Assembly: GCF_900105455.1 (NCBI RefSeq)
Contig: NZ_FNSF01000005.1
Location: forward strand, 248,001-312,000
DNA: 64,000 nucleotides
Direction: 5' to 3'
Source of the DNA: Tenacibaculum sp. MAR_2009_124
GTDB lineage: Bacteria; Bacteroidota; Bacteroidia; Flavobacteriales; Flavobacteriaceae
Below are positions 11,101 to 21,800 of the stretch, one piece after another. Numbering within the stretch: position 1 is the first letter of the stretch; each line of letters opens with the position of its first letter. A program made the position numbers and the translations under genes. The notes beneath the pieces are model-generated. The model did no database searches and was not told where the DNA came from. It worked only from the letters and a program-made list of their open reading frames with translations.

Positions 11101-14100
11101 TCCGCAGCTTACCAACAAGAAGTTTATTAACAATCATTTTCAAGAAAAAAGTCGTTTATATAAAACGGGGGATTTAGCGAGAAGGCTACCAGATGGAAAT
11201 ATTGAATTCATTGGTAGAGCAGATAATCAAGTTAAAATTAGAGGTTATCGAATCGAGCTAGGTGAAATAGAAAATGCTCTTTTCAAACATGAATCTATTT
11301 TAAATTGCTGTGTTTTAGCCAAAAACGACACTAACGGCAATAAGTGTTTGATAGCTTATGTTGTACTCAGGGATAAATTAAACAAAGAGCTCCTTCAAGA
11401 AGAGTTAAAAATGAACCTACCTGACTATATGATTCCAAATTTATGGGTTCAGTTAGAAGAAATTCCTTTAACAGCTAATGGTAAATTAGATCGAAAATCT
11501 TTACCTACTCCAAATTTTTCAGAATTATCTTCTAAAGAATATGTTACTCCAAGAAATGAAAAGGAAAAGCAATTAGTAGCTATTTGGGAAGATTTATTAA
11601 ATATAGAGAAAGTAGGTGTTCATGACAATTTTTTCGAATTAGGAGGTCATAGTTTATTAGTTATAAAATTAATTAGTCAAATACAAAAAAACGGATTCCA
11701 TATAAAGGTAAAGGACATTTTTGCAAATCCAACTATTGAAGCGATCTGTAAAAAGCTAGCACCTTTATCATCAGTATATCAAGTTCCAGTCAATGGTATT
11801 TCAGATAGTATAGAACACATTACACCTTCAATGCTTCCTCTATTAGATTTCGAACAGGAAGACATTGATAAAATTGTTTCTAAAACTTACGGAGGAGTTC
11901 CGAACATTCAAGACATTTATCCCTTATCACCCTTACAAGAAGGGATGTATTATCATTATTTGATAAGTGGTAAAAATCAAGGAGACCCTTATGTTCTACC
12001 TCATTTATTGTCTTTTTCAGAAAAGAAAGATCGTTTATCTTTTATAGAAGCATTACAATTTGTGGTAAACAGACACGACGTTTTACGTACCTGTTTTTTA
12101 AGTGAAGGATTGCCTAAACCCGTTCAGGTAGTACTTAAAGAAGCTAAACTTTCTATAGAGCATTTACATTTTGAAGATTCCAAAAACATTTTATCTGAAT
12201 TAGAATTACTGACAATCCCAGGAGAACAGAAGGTTGATGTTTCAAAAGCTCCTTTGTTAAATTTAAAAACAATCGACGATCCATTAAACGATGAATACTA
12301 TATTATATTACTGGAGCATCATTTGATTATGGATCATATCGGTATGGAGACCCTAGTTTCTGAAATCACCTCCTACTTAGAAGGACAAGCATCCAACCTA
12401 CCCACTCCGTTTTTGTATCGAAATTTTATAGGACATACGCTACATCAACAATCTACTAACGATAGTGAATCTTATTTCAAAGAATTATTAGGTGATATTG
12501 ATACCCCTTCGTATCCATTTGAGTTTGCAAATACGTTACACAACGTAAACACTATTAAAGAAGCCAATACTTTATTACCAGAGACAACAAGTAAAGAAAT
12601 CCGTAGAATTAGCACGGAATTAGGAACAAGCCCTGCAATTATATTCTACGCTATTTATGGAATTTTAGTAGGGAAATGTAGCAATAAAAATTACGCAATT
12701 TTTGGTTCGTTATTCTCTGGTCGTTTACAAGGTTCTATAGGAGCCTCTGACGCATTAGGCTTATTCATAAACACCTTACCTTTTTTCTGTAAGTTAAATG
12801 GTACTGTATTAGAGTACGTGCTTCAAGTTAAAGAAAAATTAGAGGAATTGCTGCCTTTTGAACAAACACCCTTATCTAATATTCAGAATTGGAGTGGAAT
12901 TTCCAACGAAATCCCTTTGTTTAGCGCTTTGTTAAATTACCGACATTCATTTGAAGAAACCGAAGGGGAGGAAGAAGAATCTATTGATTTTGGAATTGAT
13001 ATTGTTAGTAGTAAAGAAAGAACAAACTATCCGTTTACCTTTAGTATAGATGATTATGGTATCGATTATGGGATAACAGCTCAAATTTCAGGAAATTTGA
13101 TGCCAGAGAAAGCACTCAAGTATTTCGTCGAAATCTTAAATAAAGTTGTAGCCAGTTTGAAATCAGATGGGGCATTGCCTTTACACGAATTGTCAATATT
13201 GACTGAAGAGGAGCAAGATGAAATATTAAATACATTCAATAATACCACTTATGACTATCCTGAAAGTAATTCGGTAATTACATTATTTAAAGAACAAGTT
13301 TCCAAAACACCAAATGCTACTGCTTTATGTTTTAATGGAGAATCTTTAACTTATAAAGAGTTAGACAATCGTTCAAACCAATTAGCAAATTATCTAATAT
13401 CTAAGGGAGTAGAAAAGGGTACTCGAATAGGACTTCTTTTTGATAGAAACTTTAACATGATTATTAGCATGTTGGGAGTTTTAAAATCCGGATGTTCTTA
13501 TATCCCTCTTGATCCCTTGTTACCAAAGAATCGACTAGCGTATATTTTAGAGGATGCCGACGTAAAATACATAATCCTTTCGGAAGAAATTTTACTTGAA
13601 AACGCATCAATATCTAGTAATATAGAAACCTTAAATATTAAAAAATCGCTTGCTCAAAAAGCTTCAGAAATTCAGTACATTAAAACTAACGATAGTGAAG
13701 CTTATGTAATGTATACTTCAGGAACAACAGGAACACCGAAAGGTATTAGTATTAGCGACGAAAATATTACCTCACTTGTTAACAATCCATCAGATAAAAT
13801 AGCGATAACCAGTTCAGATCGTGTATTGCAATGGTCCAATTATGCTTTCGACGGTTGTACTTATGAAATCTTCGGAAGTTTATTAAATGGAGCCACTCTT
13901 TACTTAATCCCTTCACAAATGGCTTCCAATCCTATTGGCTTATTGGAAACAATTAATAAAGAAAAACTAACGGTTGCCTTTATAACAACTGCTCTGTTTA
14001 ATGCATTGTCGGAATGCGATTTATCCTTATTATCAAGCTTACGATTATTACTCTTTGGAGGCGAAAAAGTAGCTGTGATGCCTGTAAAAAGAATGTTAAC

Positions 14101-15802
14101 AGCTTTAGGTCAAAATAAAATCCTACATGTATACGGCCCAACAGAAACAACCACTTATGCTTCTTGTGAAGTAGTTTCAGAAATTTCACCCGAAGCCCTA
14201 ACCATTCCAATAGGAAAACCACTAAGCAATACTAATTACTATGTCTTAGATGAACATGAAAAATTAGTCCCTGTCGGTGTGGTTGGAGAGTTATGTATTT
14301 CTGGAAAAGGAGTCTCTACAGGTTACCTTAACAGAGATGAGTTAACGAATCAGTGTTTTGTAAACAATCCATATAAAAAAGGTGAGCGAATTTATAAAAC
14401 TGGCGACTTGGTAAAATGGCTGCCAAATGGAAGTATTGAATTTGTTGGTAGAAAGGATGATCAGGTAAAAATTAGTGGTTATCGAATTGAATTAACAGAA
14501 ATCGAAAATGTTTTAGGCAGAATAAACGGAATTCAAAATAATTGTGTGCTAGTGGAAGACAATGGAAACAGAGGTAAAAGGTTAATTGCCTATGTGGTTC
14601 CAGAAGAAATTTTTGATAAAGAAGCTATTCAATCTGAGTTAACAGAAAGTTTACCTGATTATATGATTCCGAAGATTTGGGTTGAGTTAGATCAACTTCC
14701 TTTAACATCAAATGGAAAGCTTGATAAGAAGAACTTACCAAAACCAGAGTTCGGTCTTGATGAAAACTACGTAGCTCCAACTACTAAACTGGAAGAAGAC
14801 CTATGTGTAATTTGGCAAGATGTTTTATGTATTGATAAAGTTGGTATAAAAGATGATTTCTTCAGAATAGGAGGAAACTCAATCAAAGCCATTAAAGTGT
14901 CAAATGAAATGAGTAAAATTTTGGGTTTAAAAATTCAAATCACGGATATTATTCGATATAAATCTATTGGAATTTTAGCCGCTATTTACTCCAAACTTCA
15001 GGCTTACGAAAATCACGTTTCTCTGGTAATGCCTTTCCATCAAAACTATGACAATAATTTACCTGATATCATTTTTATACATTCAGCTTTAGGAGGATCA
15101 GATGCTTATTATTGTTTGGCTGAATTACTTGAAGGCCAATATAACTGTATCGGAATTGACAACCACAATATTTATGGAAGTCCTAAGATTAACAAATTAA
15201 ACCAACTCGCTCATTTTTATATAAAAGAGTACACAGAAAAGTACTCTTTTAAAGATCCTATTACGCTACTTGGATGGTCTTTAGGAGGTTCAATTGCTTT
15301 GGAAATGGCATTTATTTTAGAAAGTAAAGGATACTCGAATATAAATGTGATTTTATTAGACACATATGTCCATAAACCAAAGAAATTCTCAAGACGAGCT
15401 CGTTTCAATAGAGAAGAAAACTACGATTTTATCTCTAGTATGTTTCCAGAAGAGTATGAAGACTATGTTGAAAGATTAGTCGATGCTGCAGAACAAGAAC
15501 ATACTTTAGGTCAAACCGCGATAAGTGGTCAGTTATTTAAAACGAAAGTAACTCTTTTTCAAGCATTGTACAAAGACAATCTAAACCATGGGTCAAACGA
15601 TAATAATGAGTTAGTTCTTATTAAAGATTTAAAATATAACAATCTAGAACGTGTTATTGATGTTAATAGAATATCCATAATTCCCACGCATTCCCATCAC
15701 AGACATATACTCCCGTTCCAAGCACAATTTATAGGGGATTATTTATCTAAAAATAAGGAAAAAATATCAAACCCTAGTGAGTTCAGTAAACTGCATCAAT
15801 AG
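5138..15802 (+). CDS. Three-module NRPS with terminal thioesterase
   Basis: 3554 residues, directly downstream of the previous synthetase and probably its acceptor. Order: TubC-type N-terminal docking domain (5-60); LCL condensation domain (HHIASDG at 207); A3 with T3 (Ser1075); dual C/E (about 1110-1560, HHLILDH at 1300); A4 with T4 (Ser2172); dual C/E (about 2205-2650, HHLIMDH at 2394); A5 with T5 (Ser3248, GGNS); type I thioesterase (about 3280-3554, GWSLGGS with Ser3381). Hand-aligned pocket residues: A3 DAWYLGNVV (one change from the Leu code DAWFLGNVV), A4 DVGEIGSID (identical to the Ornithine code as I recall it), A5 DGYFLGVTY (Ile/Val-like). The two dual domains predict D-Leu and D-Orn, and the TE releases or cyclises the chain. 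Each C/E domain carries an acidic loop; in the second it is an eleven-Glu run from an AAG repeat. Substrate calls for A3 and A4 are good, A5 moderate. Confidence 0.95.
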   Translation: METMNITTFFRKLHKEGITLILKDGSLNVKANSEINSEIIAEIKANKNLIVKHLKSFENNDISEQLLEKIIPYNKEELDHIPLSFGQERLWFIDKLQGSSEEYHIPSIIRLNTELEIPILERSLKTIVARHEILRTVIYEKDGIGYQNVLSEDNWSLSKVLISKEADLESEIDAFVSIPFDLAKDYMFRACLYDLGKNEYVLAFVTHHIASDGWSSEILSNEFVTTYAFLDLEDNLPLPKLELQYSDYAIWQRNYFEKELLEGQLAYWKEKLKGTNTLSLPIDYKRTTKQNNKGNEVLLELDENLNQSLNALFKQQGVTPFMFLLTAFKVLLHRYSGQNDICIGTPIANRTQSELEDLIGFFANTLALRSDLSGNPSFKELLSQVKQTTLKSYDNQLVPFEKVVDSVVTDRDMTITPLFQVMFDYQNDTNEITERDIDSEEESIEEDLLSISGYETSEISVQFDLTLSVIERESNFFLNMAYRSSLFKEETIQRIMTHFKHLLNSIVNNIDQSIGELSMLTEVEKVQLVKTFNKTDTSNPENKTLIDLFSEQVTKTPEAAAVVYEKEILTYKKLDEYSNQLAHYLKEQGVKSGTLVGVCIDRSPEMISSILGILKSGGVYVPIDPDYPLARINYMLDDANIKVVLSRSVISKKTLIERDDITKILLDSHWGIITNYSSEKLNQTLTGEDLAYIIYTSGSTGKPKGVMIEHKNLINLCLWHQTEYSVNHTSRGTLFSGISFDASIWEIYPYLISGASLYPISRQDRYELNFLKTFFNEHEITHTYIPTLLCNSFIEENFNLTNITILTGGDALILNKTTNLKIYNNYGPTETTVVASNYKLTDTSTGKISIGKPINNTQIYITDPGMNLVPIGVVGELCVSGQGVARGYLKREELTNQKFIINRFKEGSRIYKTGDLARWLPDGNIEFIGRIDNQVQIRGYRIELGEIEKALSNIKSIHQSCVLAKEDTYGSKRLLAYVVPEGKLNKDAVETQLKESLPHYMIPTLWIELDKFPLTANGKLDKKALPEIETSKLSAKKYVAPRNQTEKELVQIWQDLLGIDKVGIYDNFFELGGHSLLVIQLISRSQKLGYHMEVRDIFLNPTIASVKEKLLSADLMYQVPENGITTTTKRIIPSMVPLLDFSQEDIDKIVSNIEGSVHNIQDIYPLSPLQEGIYFHYLLNNEEQDAKGDPYILPHLLSFPNKDKRSSFINALQFVVNRHDVLRTCILSEGLPHAVQVVLRNVLLPEEIITVNNSKDVLSELELLISPGNQWMDLSKAPLLQLRLVDDFQNNNYYLIINQHHLILDHVGMEKITHEIEEYLSCNKESLAEPVLYRNFIGHTLHLQKTNDSKFYFQKLLKNIDEPTYPFGLSDIQGDGSTLKEFEDLLPSNLSKEIRNTCIELGVSPAVLFHAAFGLVVGKCSNSDYALFGSLFSGRLQGSLGASDSLGLFINTLPFFIELKRNTTEYINEVRQKLGELLAYEQTSLSSVQGWSDISNDIPFFSAILNFRHSSVQQEEEEEEEEEEEIDSIDSGVTFVGGHERSNYPFSIDVDDFGIDFGLKVQVDGDIEADRVIAFMEKVLIELLHGLKSDQKTSVHSFSILPQKEEDQLLNTNHNTYEDLSLDQTIVDLFEDQAIKTPKAIAIVSDDHSITYEELDKRSNQLAHYIRNNYSSNSNYIGVLLKRDIDLIISFLGILKSENVYIPIDISFPSHRVEHIIKDSGLALIITKSSNNELIQFQSDFQKILLDSDDKLISNEPVHRLPITKNTNNEAYVIYTSGTTGNPKGVVVNHLGITNAALSWKSLFEVDNQTNLLQLASAAFDVFIGDLCKTLLFGGKMVICPDDLRFDLSALYELIERHKITLFETTPALGVPLMDFIYDNNLDYSSIKQVILGSDVFHPHDFKRLYENFGNNIRITNSYGLTEATIDSSYYEAKSISELSSLSNIPIGKPLYNTQFYILDNTKNLVPQGIIGELYIGGLGLAKKYLNNPQLTNKKFINNHFQEKSRLYKTGDLARRLPDGNIEFIGRADNQVKIRGYRIELGEIENALFKHESILNCCVLAKNDTNGNKCLIAYVVLRDKLNKELLQEELKMNLPDYMIPNLWVQLEEIPLTANGKLDRKSLPTPNFSELSSKEYVTPRNEKEKQLVAIWEDLLNIEKVGVHDNFFELGGHSLLVIKLISQIQKNGFHIKVKDIFANPTIEAICKKLAPLSSVYQVPVNGISDSIEHITPSMLPLLDFEQEDIDKIVSKTYGGVPNIQDIYPLSPLQEGMYYHYLISGKNQGDPYVLPHLLSFSEKKDRLSFIEALQFVVNRHDVLRTCFLSEGLPKPVQVVLKEAKLSIEHLHFEDSKNILSELELLTIPGEQKVDVSKAPLLNLKTIDDPLNDEYYIILLEHHLIMDHIGMETLVSEITSYLEGQASNLPTPFLYRNFIGHTLHQQSTNDSESYFKELLGDIDTPSYPFEFANTLHNVNTIKEANTLLPETTSKEIRRISTELGTSPAIIFYAIYGILVGKCSNKNYAIFGSLFSGRLQGSIGASDALGLFINTLPFFCKLNGTVLEYVLQVKEKLEELLPFEQTPLSNIQNWSGISNEIPLFSALLNYRHSFEETEGEEEESIDFGIDIVSSKERTNYPFTFSIDDYGIDYGITAQISGNLMPEKALKYFVEILNKVVASLKSDGALPLHELSILTEEEQDEILNTFNNTTYDYPESNSVITLFKEQVSKTPNATALCFNGESLTYKELDNRSNQLANYLISKGVEKGTRIGLLFDRNFNMIISMLGVLKSGCSYIPLDPLLPKNRLAYILEDADVKYIILSEEILLENASISSNIETLNIKKSLAQKASEIQYIKTNDSEAYVMYTSGTTGTPKGISISDENITSLVNNPSDKIAITSSDRVLQWSNYAFDGCTYEIFGSLLNGATLYLIPSQMASNPIGLLETINKEKLTVAFITTALFNALSECDLSLLSSLRLLLFGGEKVAVMPVKRMLTALGQNKILHVYGPTETTTYASCEVVSEISPEALTIPIGKPLSNTNYYVLDEHEKLVPVGVVGELCISGKGVSTGYLNRDELTNQCFVNNPYKKGERIYKTGDLVKWLPNGSIEFVGRKDDQVKISGYRIELTEIENVLGRINGIQNNCVLVEDNGNRGKRLIAYVVPEEIFDKEAIQSELTESLPDYMIPKIWVELDQLPLTSNGKLDKKNLPKPEFGLDENYVAPTTKLEEDLCVIWQDVLCIDKVGIKDDFFRIGGNSIKAIKVSNEMSKILGLKIQITDIIRYKSIGILAAIYSKLQAYENHVSLVMPFHQNYDNNLPDIIFIHSALGGSDAYYCLAELLEGQYNCIGIDNHNIYGSPKINKLNQLAHFYIKEYTEKYSFKDPITLLGWSLGGSIALEMAFILESKGYSNINVILLDTYVHKPKKFSRRARFNREENYDFISSMFPEEYEDYVERLVDAAEQEHTLGQTAISGQLFKTKVTLFQALYKDNLNHGSNDNNELVLIKDLKYNNLERVIDVNRISIIPTHSHHRHILPFQAQFIGDYLSKNKEKISNPSEFSKLHQ

Positions 15803-15846
15803 AATTATACACTTAATAATTTAACCAAACCAACTACCAACTTACT

Positions 15847-18800
15847 ATGGAAACCATTGCTGACAAACTGGTTACAGCGAAAGAAATTAAACATCATTTA
15901 TTATCGGAGTTATTTGAAGAACAGGTGTATAAAAACCCTACAAAAGTAGCCATCCATTTAAACGATCATAAAATTTCGTATGCTGACCTGAACAAAAAAG
16001 CAAACCAAATTGCACATTTTATTCAATACAATTACTTAAAAGAATACAGACGGAAAATACCAAAAAACACTGTATTCGGTGTTTTAGGTAAAAAAGACAT
16101 CAATACAATCGCTAGTATATTAGGGATCTTAAAAACAGGAGCTGCTTACATCGCGATCAGCCCTGATGATCCAGAAGAAAGAATTCAATATTTACTTAAA
16201 GATAGTGAAGCAATATTTCTATTGCTAACTGAGTCGAATAAAACTAAAAAGTATCCTTGCATTACTTTACAAATTGAAGATGAAAAGCTGCATGAATTCG
16301 CTACATATTCTCCTGACATTACAATTGAACAAGGAACATTAGCTCAATTAATTTACACCTCTGGCTCAACAGGTGCTCCTAAAGGAGTAATGCTAACACA
16401 TAAAAACCTAAGTAATCGACTGATCAATCCTAGTTATGTTAACGTTACAACTAACGATTGTTTTTTACAATTGGCCAACTACGCATTTGATGCTTCAACA
16501 TTCGAAATATTTGGGGCGCTACTAAATGGTGCCAGCTTAGTTTTGGTTAACAGAAAACTCCTTTTTGATTTTGAAGCCTTAACGAATTACATCGAAAAAC
16601 ACGGTGTTACTATAGCCTTTTTTACTACATCTTTCTTTAATGCAATTGTAGATCAACATATAGATTTACTGAAATCGATTAAAAAAATTATTTTCGGAGG
16701 AGAAGCAGCTTCATTTTCCCATGTAAAAAAAGCGCTAGCAGTGCTAGGCCCGAATCGTTTAATAAACGGATATGGCCCTACAGAATGTACCATTTTCACT
16801 ACTTGTTATTCTATTAACGAAATTTCTCCTGAGCAAAAGAGCATTCCTATTGGAATACCCGTAGGTGATAACTGTGTTTACATTTTAGACAAACAGTTAA
16901 AACCTGTAAAACAAGGAGACACTGGAGAACTTTGGGTTAAAAGCTTAAGCGTAGCCAAAGGTTACTACAAGAAGCCTGAGTTAACGGAAAAGGCTTTTAA
17001 AAAAGGAATACTTGGTAATAATGACACCTTTTACAAAACAGGAGATTTAGGAAGAATAAATAATCATGGCGCTTTTGAGTTTATAGGACGTAATGATAAT
17101 CAAGTAAAATTGAGAGGATATCGAATTGAGCTGGGTGAAATAGAATACCATGTCATGCAACATCCTAAAATTAATTTTGCAGTTGCAAAAATTAAAAAAG
17201 ACCATCGAGGCTTGGGGTCTATTGCTGTCTGGGTACTTGCTATTGAGAAGGTTGACGCAGAAGAAATTAAAAAATATTTATCAATGAAAGTGTCAGATTA
17301 TATGCTACCGAGACATATTATTTTTATTGATAAAATCCCCTTAACCTCAAATGGAAAACTAGACAAAAACAAACTTCCTGACCCAAAAGAACTTCAAGGT
17401 TCTTCATTTTCAAAACCAAAATCAAATGGAACCAAAGAAGAAAAACTATTGTATGCACTCAAGGAGGTATTAGGAAATCAAAATATACATTTTGATGACA
17501 ACTTTTTTTCTTTAGGACTTGATTCTATTTCTGCATTACATTTTGTAACAGAAGCAAAAAAAATGAATCTCTATTTTTCAGCTTCGGATATTTATAATTA
17601 TCCAACACTAGGTGAACTCTCTTTAATTACACAAGAAACATTATTAAAAAAAGTAAACACATCTATAGAAGAGATAGGTTTAACTCCAATACAGCAATGG
17701 TATTTTAATTTAGATTTTTCCGATCCTAGTTACTTTTTACAATCTCAAACCATCACTATAAAAAACGTAGCTATTGAAAAAATAAAAAGCGCTTTTCAAA
17801 AATTGGTAAATCTTCATCCTGTTTTTAAAACAAAATTTCGGAAAAACAACAACCGATTTATTCAAAGTTATACTAATACTAATAGCGATTCTTTTTTTAG
17901 CGTTCATAACGCTAAAAAAGTAAAGAATGAACGAAGAGCTGTTCGTGAAATAGAAAAAGATTTAGAAGAACAAATAGATCTGACAAAGAATGAATTGTAT
18001 AAAGTCGCTATAATCGAAGGTAAAAGTAATACTTATGTACTTATTATTCTTCACCATTTAATTGTCGATGGCGTTTCTTGGCGAATTCTCTTGGAAGACT
18101 TAATCCATCTTTACCAAGGAAAAACAGTTTTAACAACAGATACCAAAGCACAATGGTATCAACACTTAATAGTTTATTCACAGAAGAAAAAAACCTTAGA
18201 AGCACTTCCTTTCTGGAAATCAATTACTGAACAAATACAGACGTTTAGTCTACCTAAAGATCAATTCATAATATACCCAAATTTCACCTATAACTCTGTA
18301 GGTGATCAACTTTCCGAGGAAAAAACACGTCTACTATCAGAAGACAGTTTTAAAGTATACAATACCAACGTAGAAACATTACTAATAACAGCATACATAA
18401 AAAGTTTAGCTCATTGGATTGGTCAAAACAAGATCGTTTTTATGTTGGAAAGTCATGGAAGAGAAAAATGTATTGAAGATATCGATGTTTCCAGAACTAT
18501 TGGCTGGTTTACTTCTGCCTATCCAGTCGTTGTTAATTTACCCAATAACAACGATACAGGAAATAGCATTATATCCGTCAAAGAACAACTAAAAAACGTT
18601 CCTGATAATGGACTTTCATACGGTGCTTTAAAATATTTGCATAACGACTCTAAAGTCAAAAACACTATCAAAGACGCCTCTCCAGAAGCTTGGTTTAATT
18701 ACTTGGGACGATTTGATGAAAATCAACATGAATTACCAGAAGGTTGGAGTTTGTTTGATGAAGGAAGCGGCCATGACGTAGTTGGTTCGAAAAATAAGCA

Positions 18801-21800
18801 TTGGAGTCCATTTGAACTGAACTGTTCAATTGTAAAAAACAAATTTCTTTTTAAAGTAACTTATGATGAAAATCTATTCAGAAAGGAAACGGTAAATAAA
18901 TTCGTACATGACTTTAAAACCAATCTAATCCATATCATTGAGCATTGTAAATCGAAAACAAAGGTTTGTTATACGCCGTCAGACTTTGAATTAGGGCATT
19001 TGAATCAAACTACCTTTGAAACACTCTATGAAAAACTGCGCAAAAGAGCTTCGATAAAAACAATAATGCCTACAACAGGTTTACAGCGCGGAATATTATT
19101 TCATTACTTACAGAATAAGGAGTCTGATCAATATTATGTGCAGGTAAAAATTACAATTTCTGGAGCTTTAGACAGTGCTTATTTGAAAAATAAACTTCAA
19201 GAATTAGTAAAAGAAAATGAAATATTCAGGTCCGTTTTCGTCTGGAAAAATTTGAAAGAACCATTACAATGTACCTATGAGTATGATGAAGAATTAGATG
19301 CGATAAACTGGAATGAGATTTCTTTAACAGAAAAAGAACCAAACGAAATAGACCAAGAAATTAATGATATTCTAGATATTGATAGAAAAAAAGAGTTCTA
19401 TTTAAATGAAACTCCCCCAATTCGTTTTTTGCTGATCAAGCAAAACGACGGCTTACACACATTAGTTTGGACACTTCATCACATCTTAATAGATGGTTGG
19501 AGTATCTACCATATCATCAACGATCTTGTAGCCTCTTTTGAAAACAAAACAACCACTAAAGGTTTTCACCAGGAAAAATCGCTTCAATTTCATCATTTAA
19601 ATCGCTGGTTAAACAACCAAACTCAGGACAATGCTTTCACATTTTGGACAAAGCAATTATCTCCAGTTCAAAACACAACACCTTTTCCATTTACGAAAAC
19701 GAAACATCAACCCAGTCCTGATAAACCAATTCAAAATCAAAAAGAACATTGCCTCGTATTTTCTCGAAATACAACCAGTCAAATTAAGGGTTTAGCAAAA
19801 CAATATCATGTTACACTTAACTCTTTATTTCAATTTTCTTGGGCGAAAATGCTTCAACTACTTACCAATAGAGATGTAATTACTTTTGGGGTAACTGTTA
19901 GTGGAAGGAATCATAACTTCCAGGGCATTGAACGAATTGTAGGCCCTTTAATTAATACACTGCCTGTTGTAACACAATGGGCTAATCAACATACAATAAA
20001 AGAGCAAGTTCGAATAATTCATAAAACATTTCAACAAATAAATGAATACAGTTATATCGATTTAAATGAGTTATTGAAAATGACTCAGCTAACAACTCCG
20101 CACTTATTCAATCACATTCTTGTTTTTGAAAACCATAAAAAAGTAGGAACTTATCAAAATAGCTCAAGTGATATCCATATTGAAAACGTCGAAGAAATTG
20201 AAAAAACCAATTATCCGATCACTGTTTTAGGCTCAGAAGAGAAAGACTGCTTACAAGTAAAAGTGATCTATGACACAGATTGCTTTGAAGAGAAAATGAT
20301 TCATAAAATGTTAAAGACATTAAAAGGGGTGCTAGAATATACTCTTGATAATCCAATGGCGCAAACGAATCAAATTGAAACCATGTCTGCAAATTTAGAT
20401 TTAGAAACGTCAGAATTAAAGAACCTAAACAATAATGTAGCCCAAAAACCTATCCAAAACTACGAAGGTAAAACCAATCGAACTGCTAAACACAAGCAAA
20501 GAAGTTCAATATATCTAGCACTTTGGGAAAAAGTATTGGATCAAGAAGGCATTACCTTAAGTGACGATTTTTTCCATCTGGGCGGACACTCTCTTAATGC
20601 ATTAGAAATATCGAATGAACTAAAACAACAAGGAGAACTGGTGTCTGTTAATGACATTTACCAATACAGAACTATTGAAAATTTGCTATCATTCACAAGC
20701 AATCAAGTAAATACAAAAGGTAAAACTACTTCTTCAGCGATTCAAAACGATAAAAAACTTTTTCCTCTTTCTCCTTTGCAACAAAGGTTTGTAAAAAGGA
20801 AGCTCATTAATCGTAATCGTTTTAATGTTCCTTTTCTCGCTAAAATTAAATTCAAGACCAGTATTGAAGCCATCAACAATGTAGTAAAAAAACTCGTTGA
20901 AAAACACAAATCTTTACAGCTACGATTTGTAAAAGAAAGAAATGGCTTTAAACAATACTATGACAATTATCCAAAAGATAACCTTTGTGATTATTTTGAT
21001 CTTTCTTTAATTCAACCTGAAAATCAAGATTTATATATCACTAAAAAATGTGAAGAAGCACAAACACAATTTAATTTGTTAGAAGGCAAGTTATTTAAGG
21101 TTATAGTCTTTAATCATTACATCCATCCAGATTCAAAAGTTGTGTTTTTTCTGTTTCACCATCTTGTATTTGACGGCGTGTCTTTACAGATTTTTACTAA
21201 TGATTTTTTCAGATTCCTAACATTGAAATCTAACGATAAACAAACTATAGAAAATCAATCAATCAATTCTTGCTCCTATAAAGATTGGGTATTAACCATT
21301 CAAAATTATATTGTCAACAAATCCTTTTCAACGGAACATACCTATTGGAAAAACGTATTAAGATCAGGTGGAGATATTCCTACGGATTTAAATCTTGAAA
21401 AAAGAGTTACGCACAGAGAAATGAATGCTCTTGAGTTTATTCTTATTGAAGATGATCAACTTATGAATGAGTTTACCAAATCAATTAAAAAAATAAAATT
21501 GATGCCTTCAAATTTTCTAATTTCAGTCTTTTACAATACATGCAATGAGTATTTCAAAACAACTGATTTGTTGATTGACATCATGAGTCAGCAACGAGAA
21601 TCTTTCTTTCAGCAAGTAAATATTCAAAACACTACAGGCTTTTTTGCTGGTGCCTATCCTGTTAGACTTTCTTTAGATAAAAACCTAAGTAATGAAAGTC
21701 TAATACAACAAATAAATAAAACCGTTTTAGAAGTTCCAAAAAATGGATTGGATTACTTTATCCTTAAATATTCGACCTTAGGGAATAACACGAAAGAACT

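Noticed and set aside
1590..12000. Large direct DNA repeats across the synthetase genes
   Set aside because: They are homologous A, T and C/E domains of duplicated modules, not mobile repeats.
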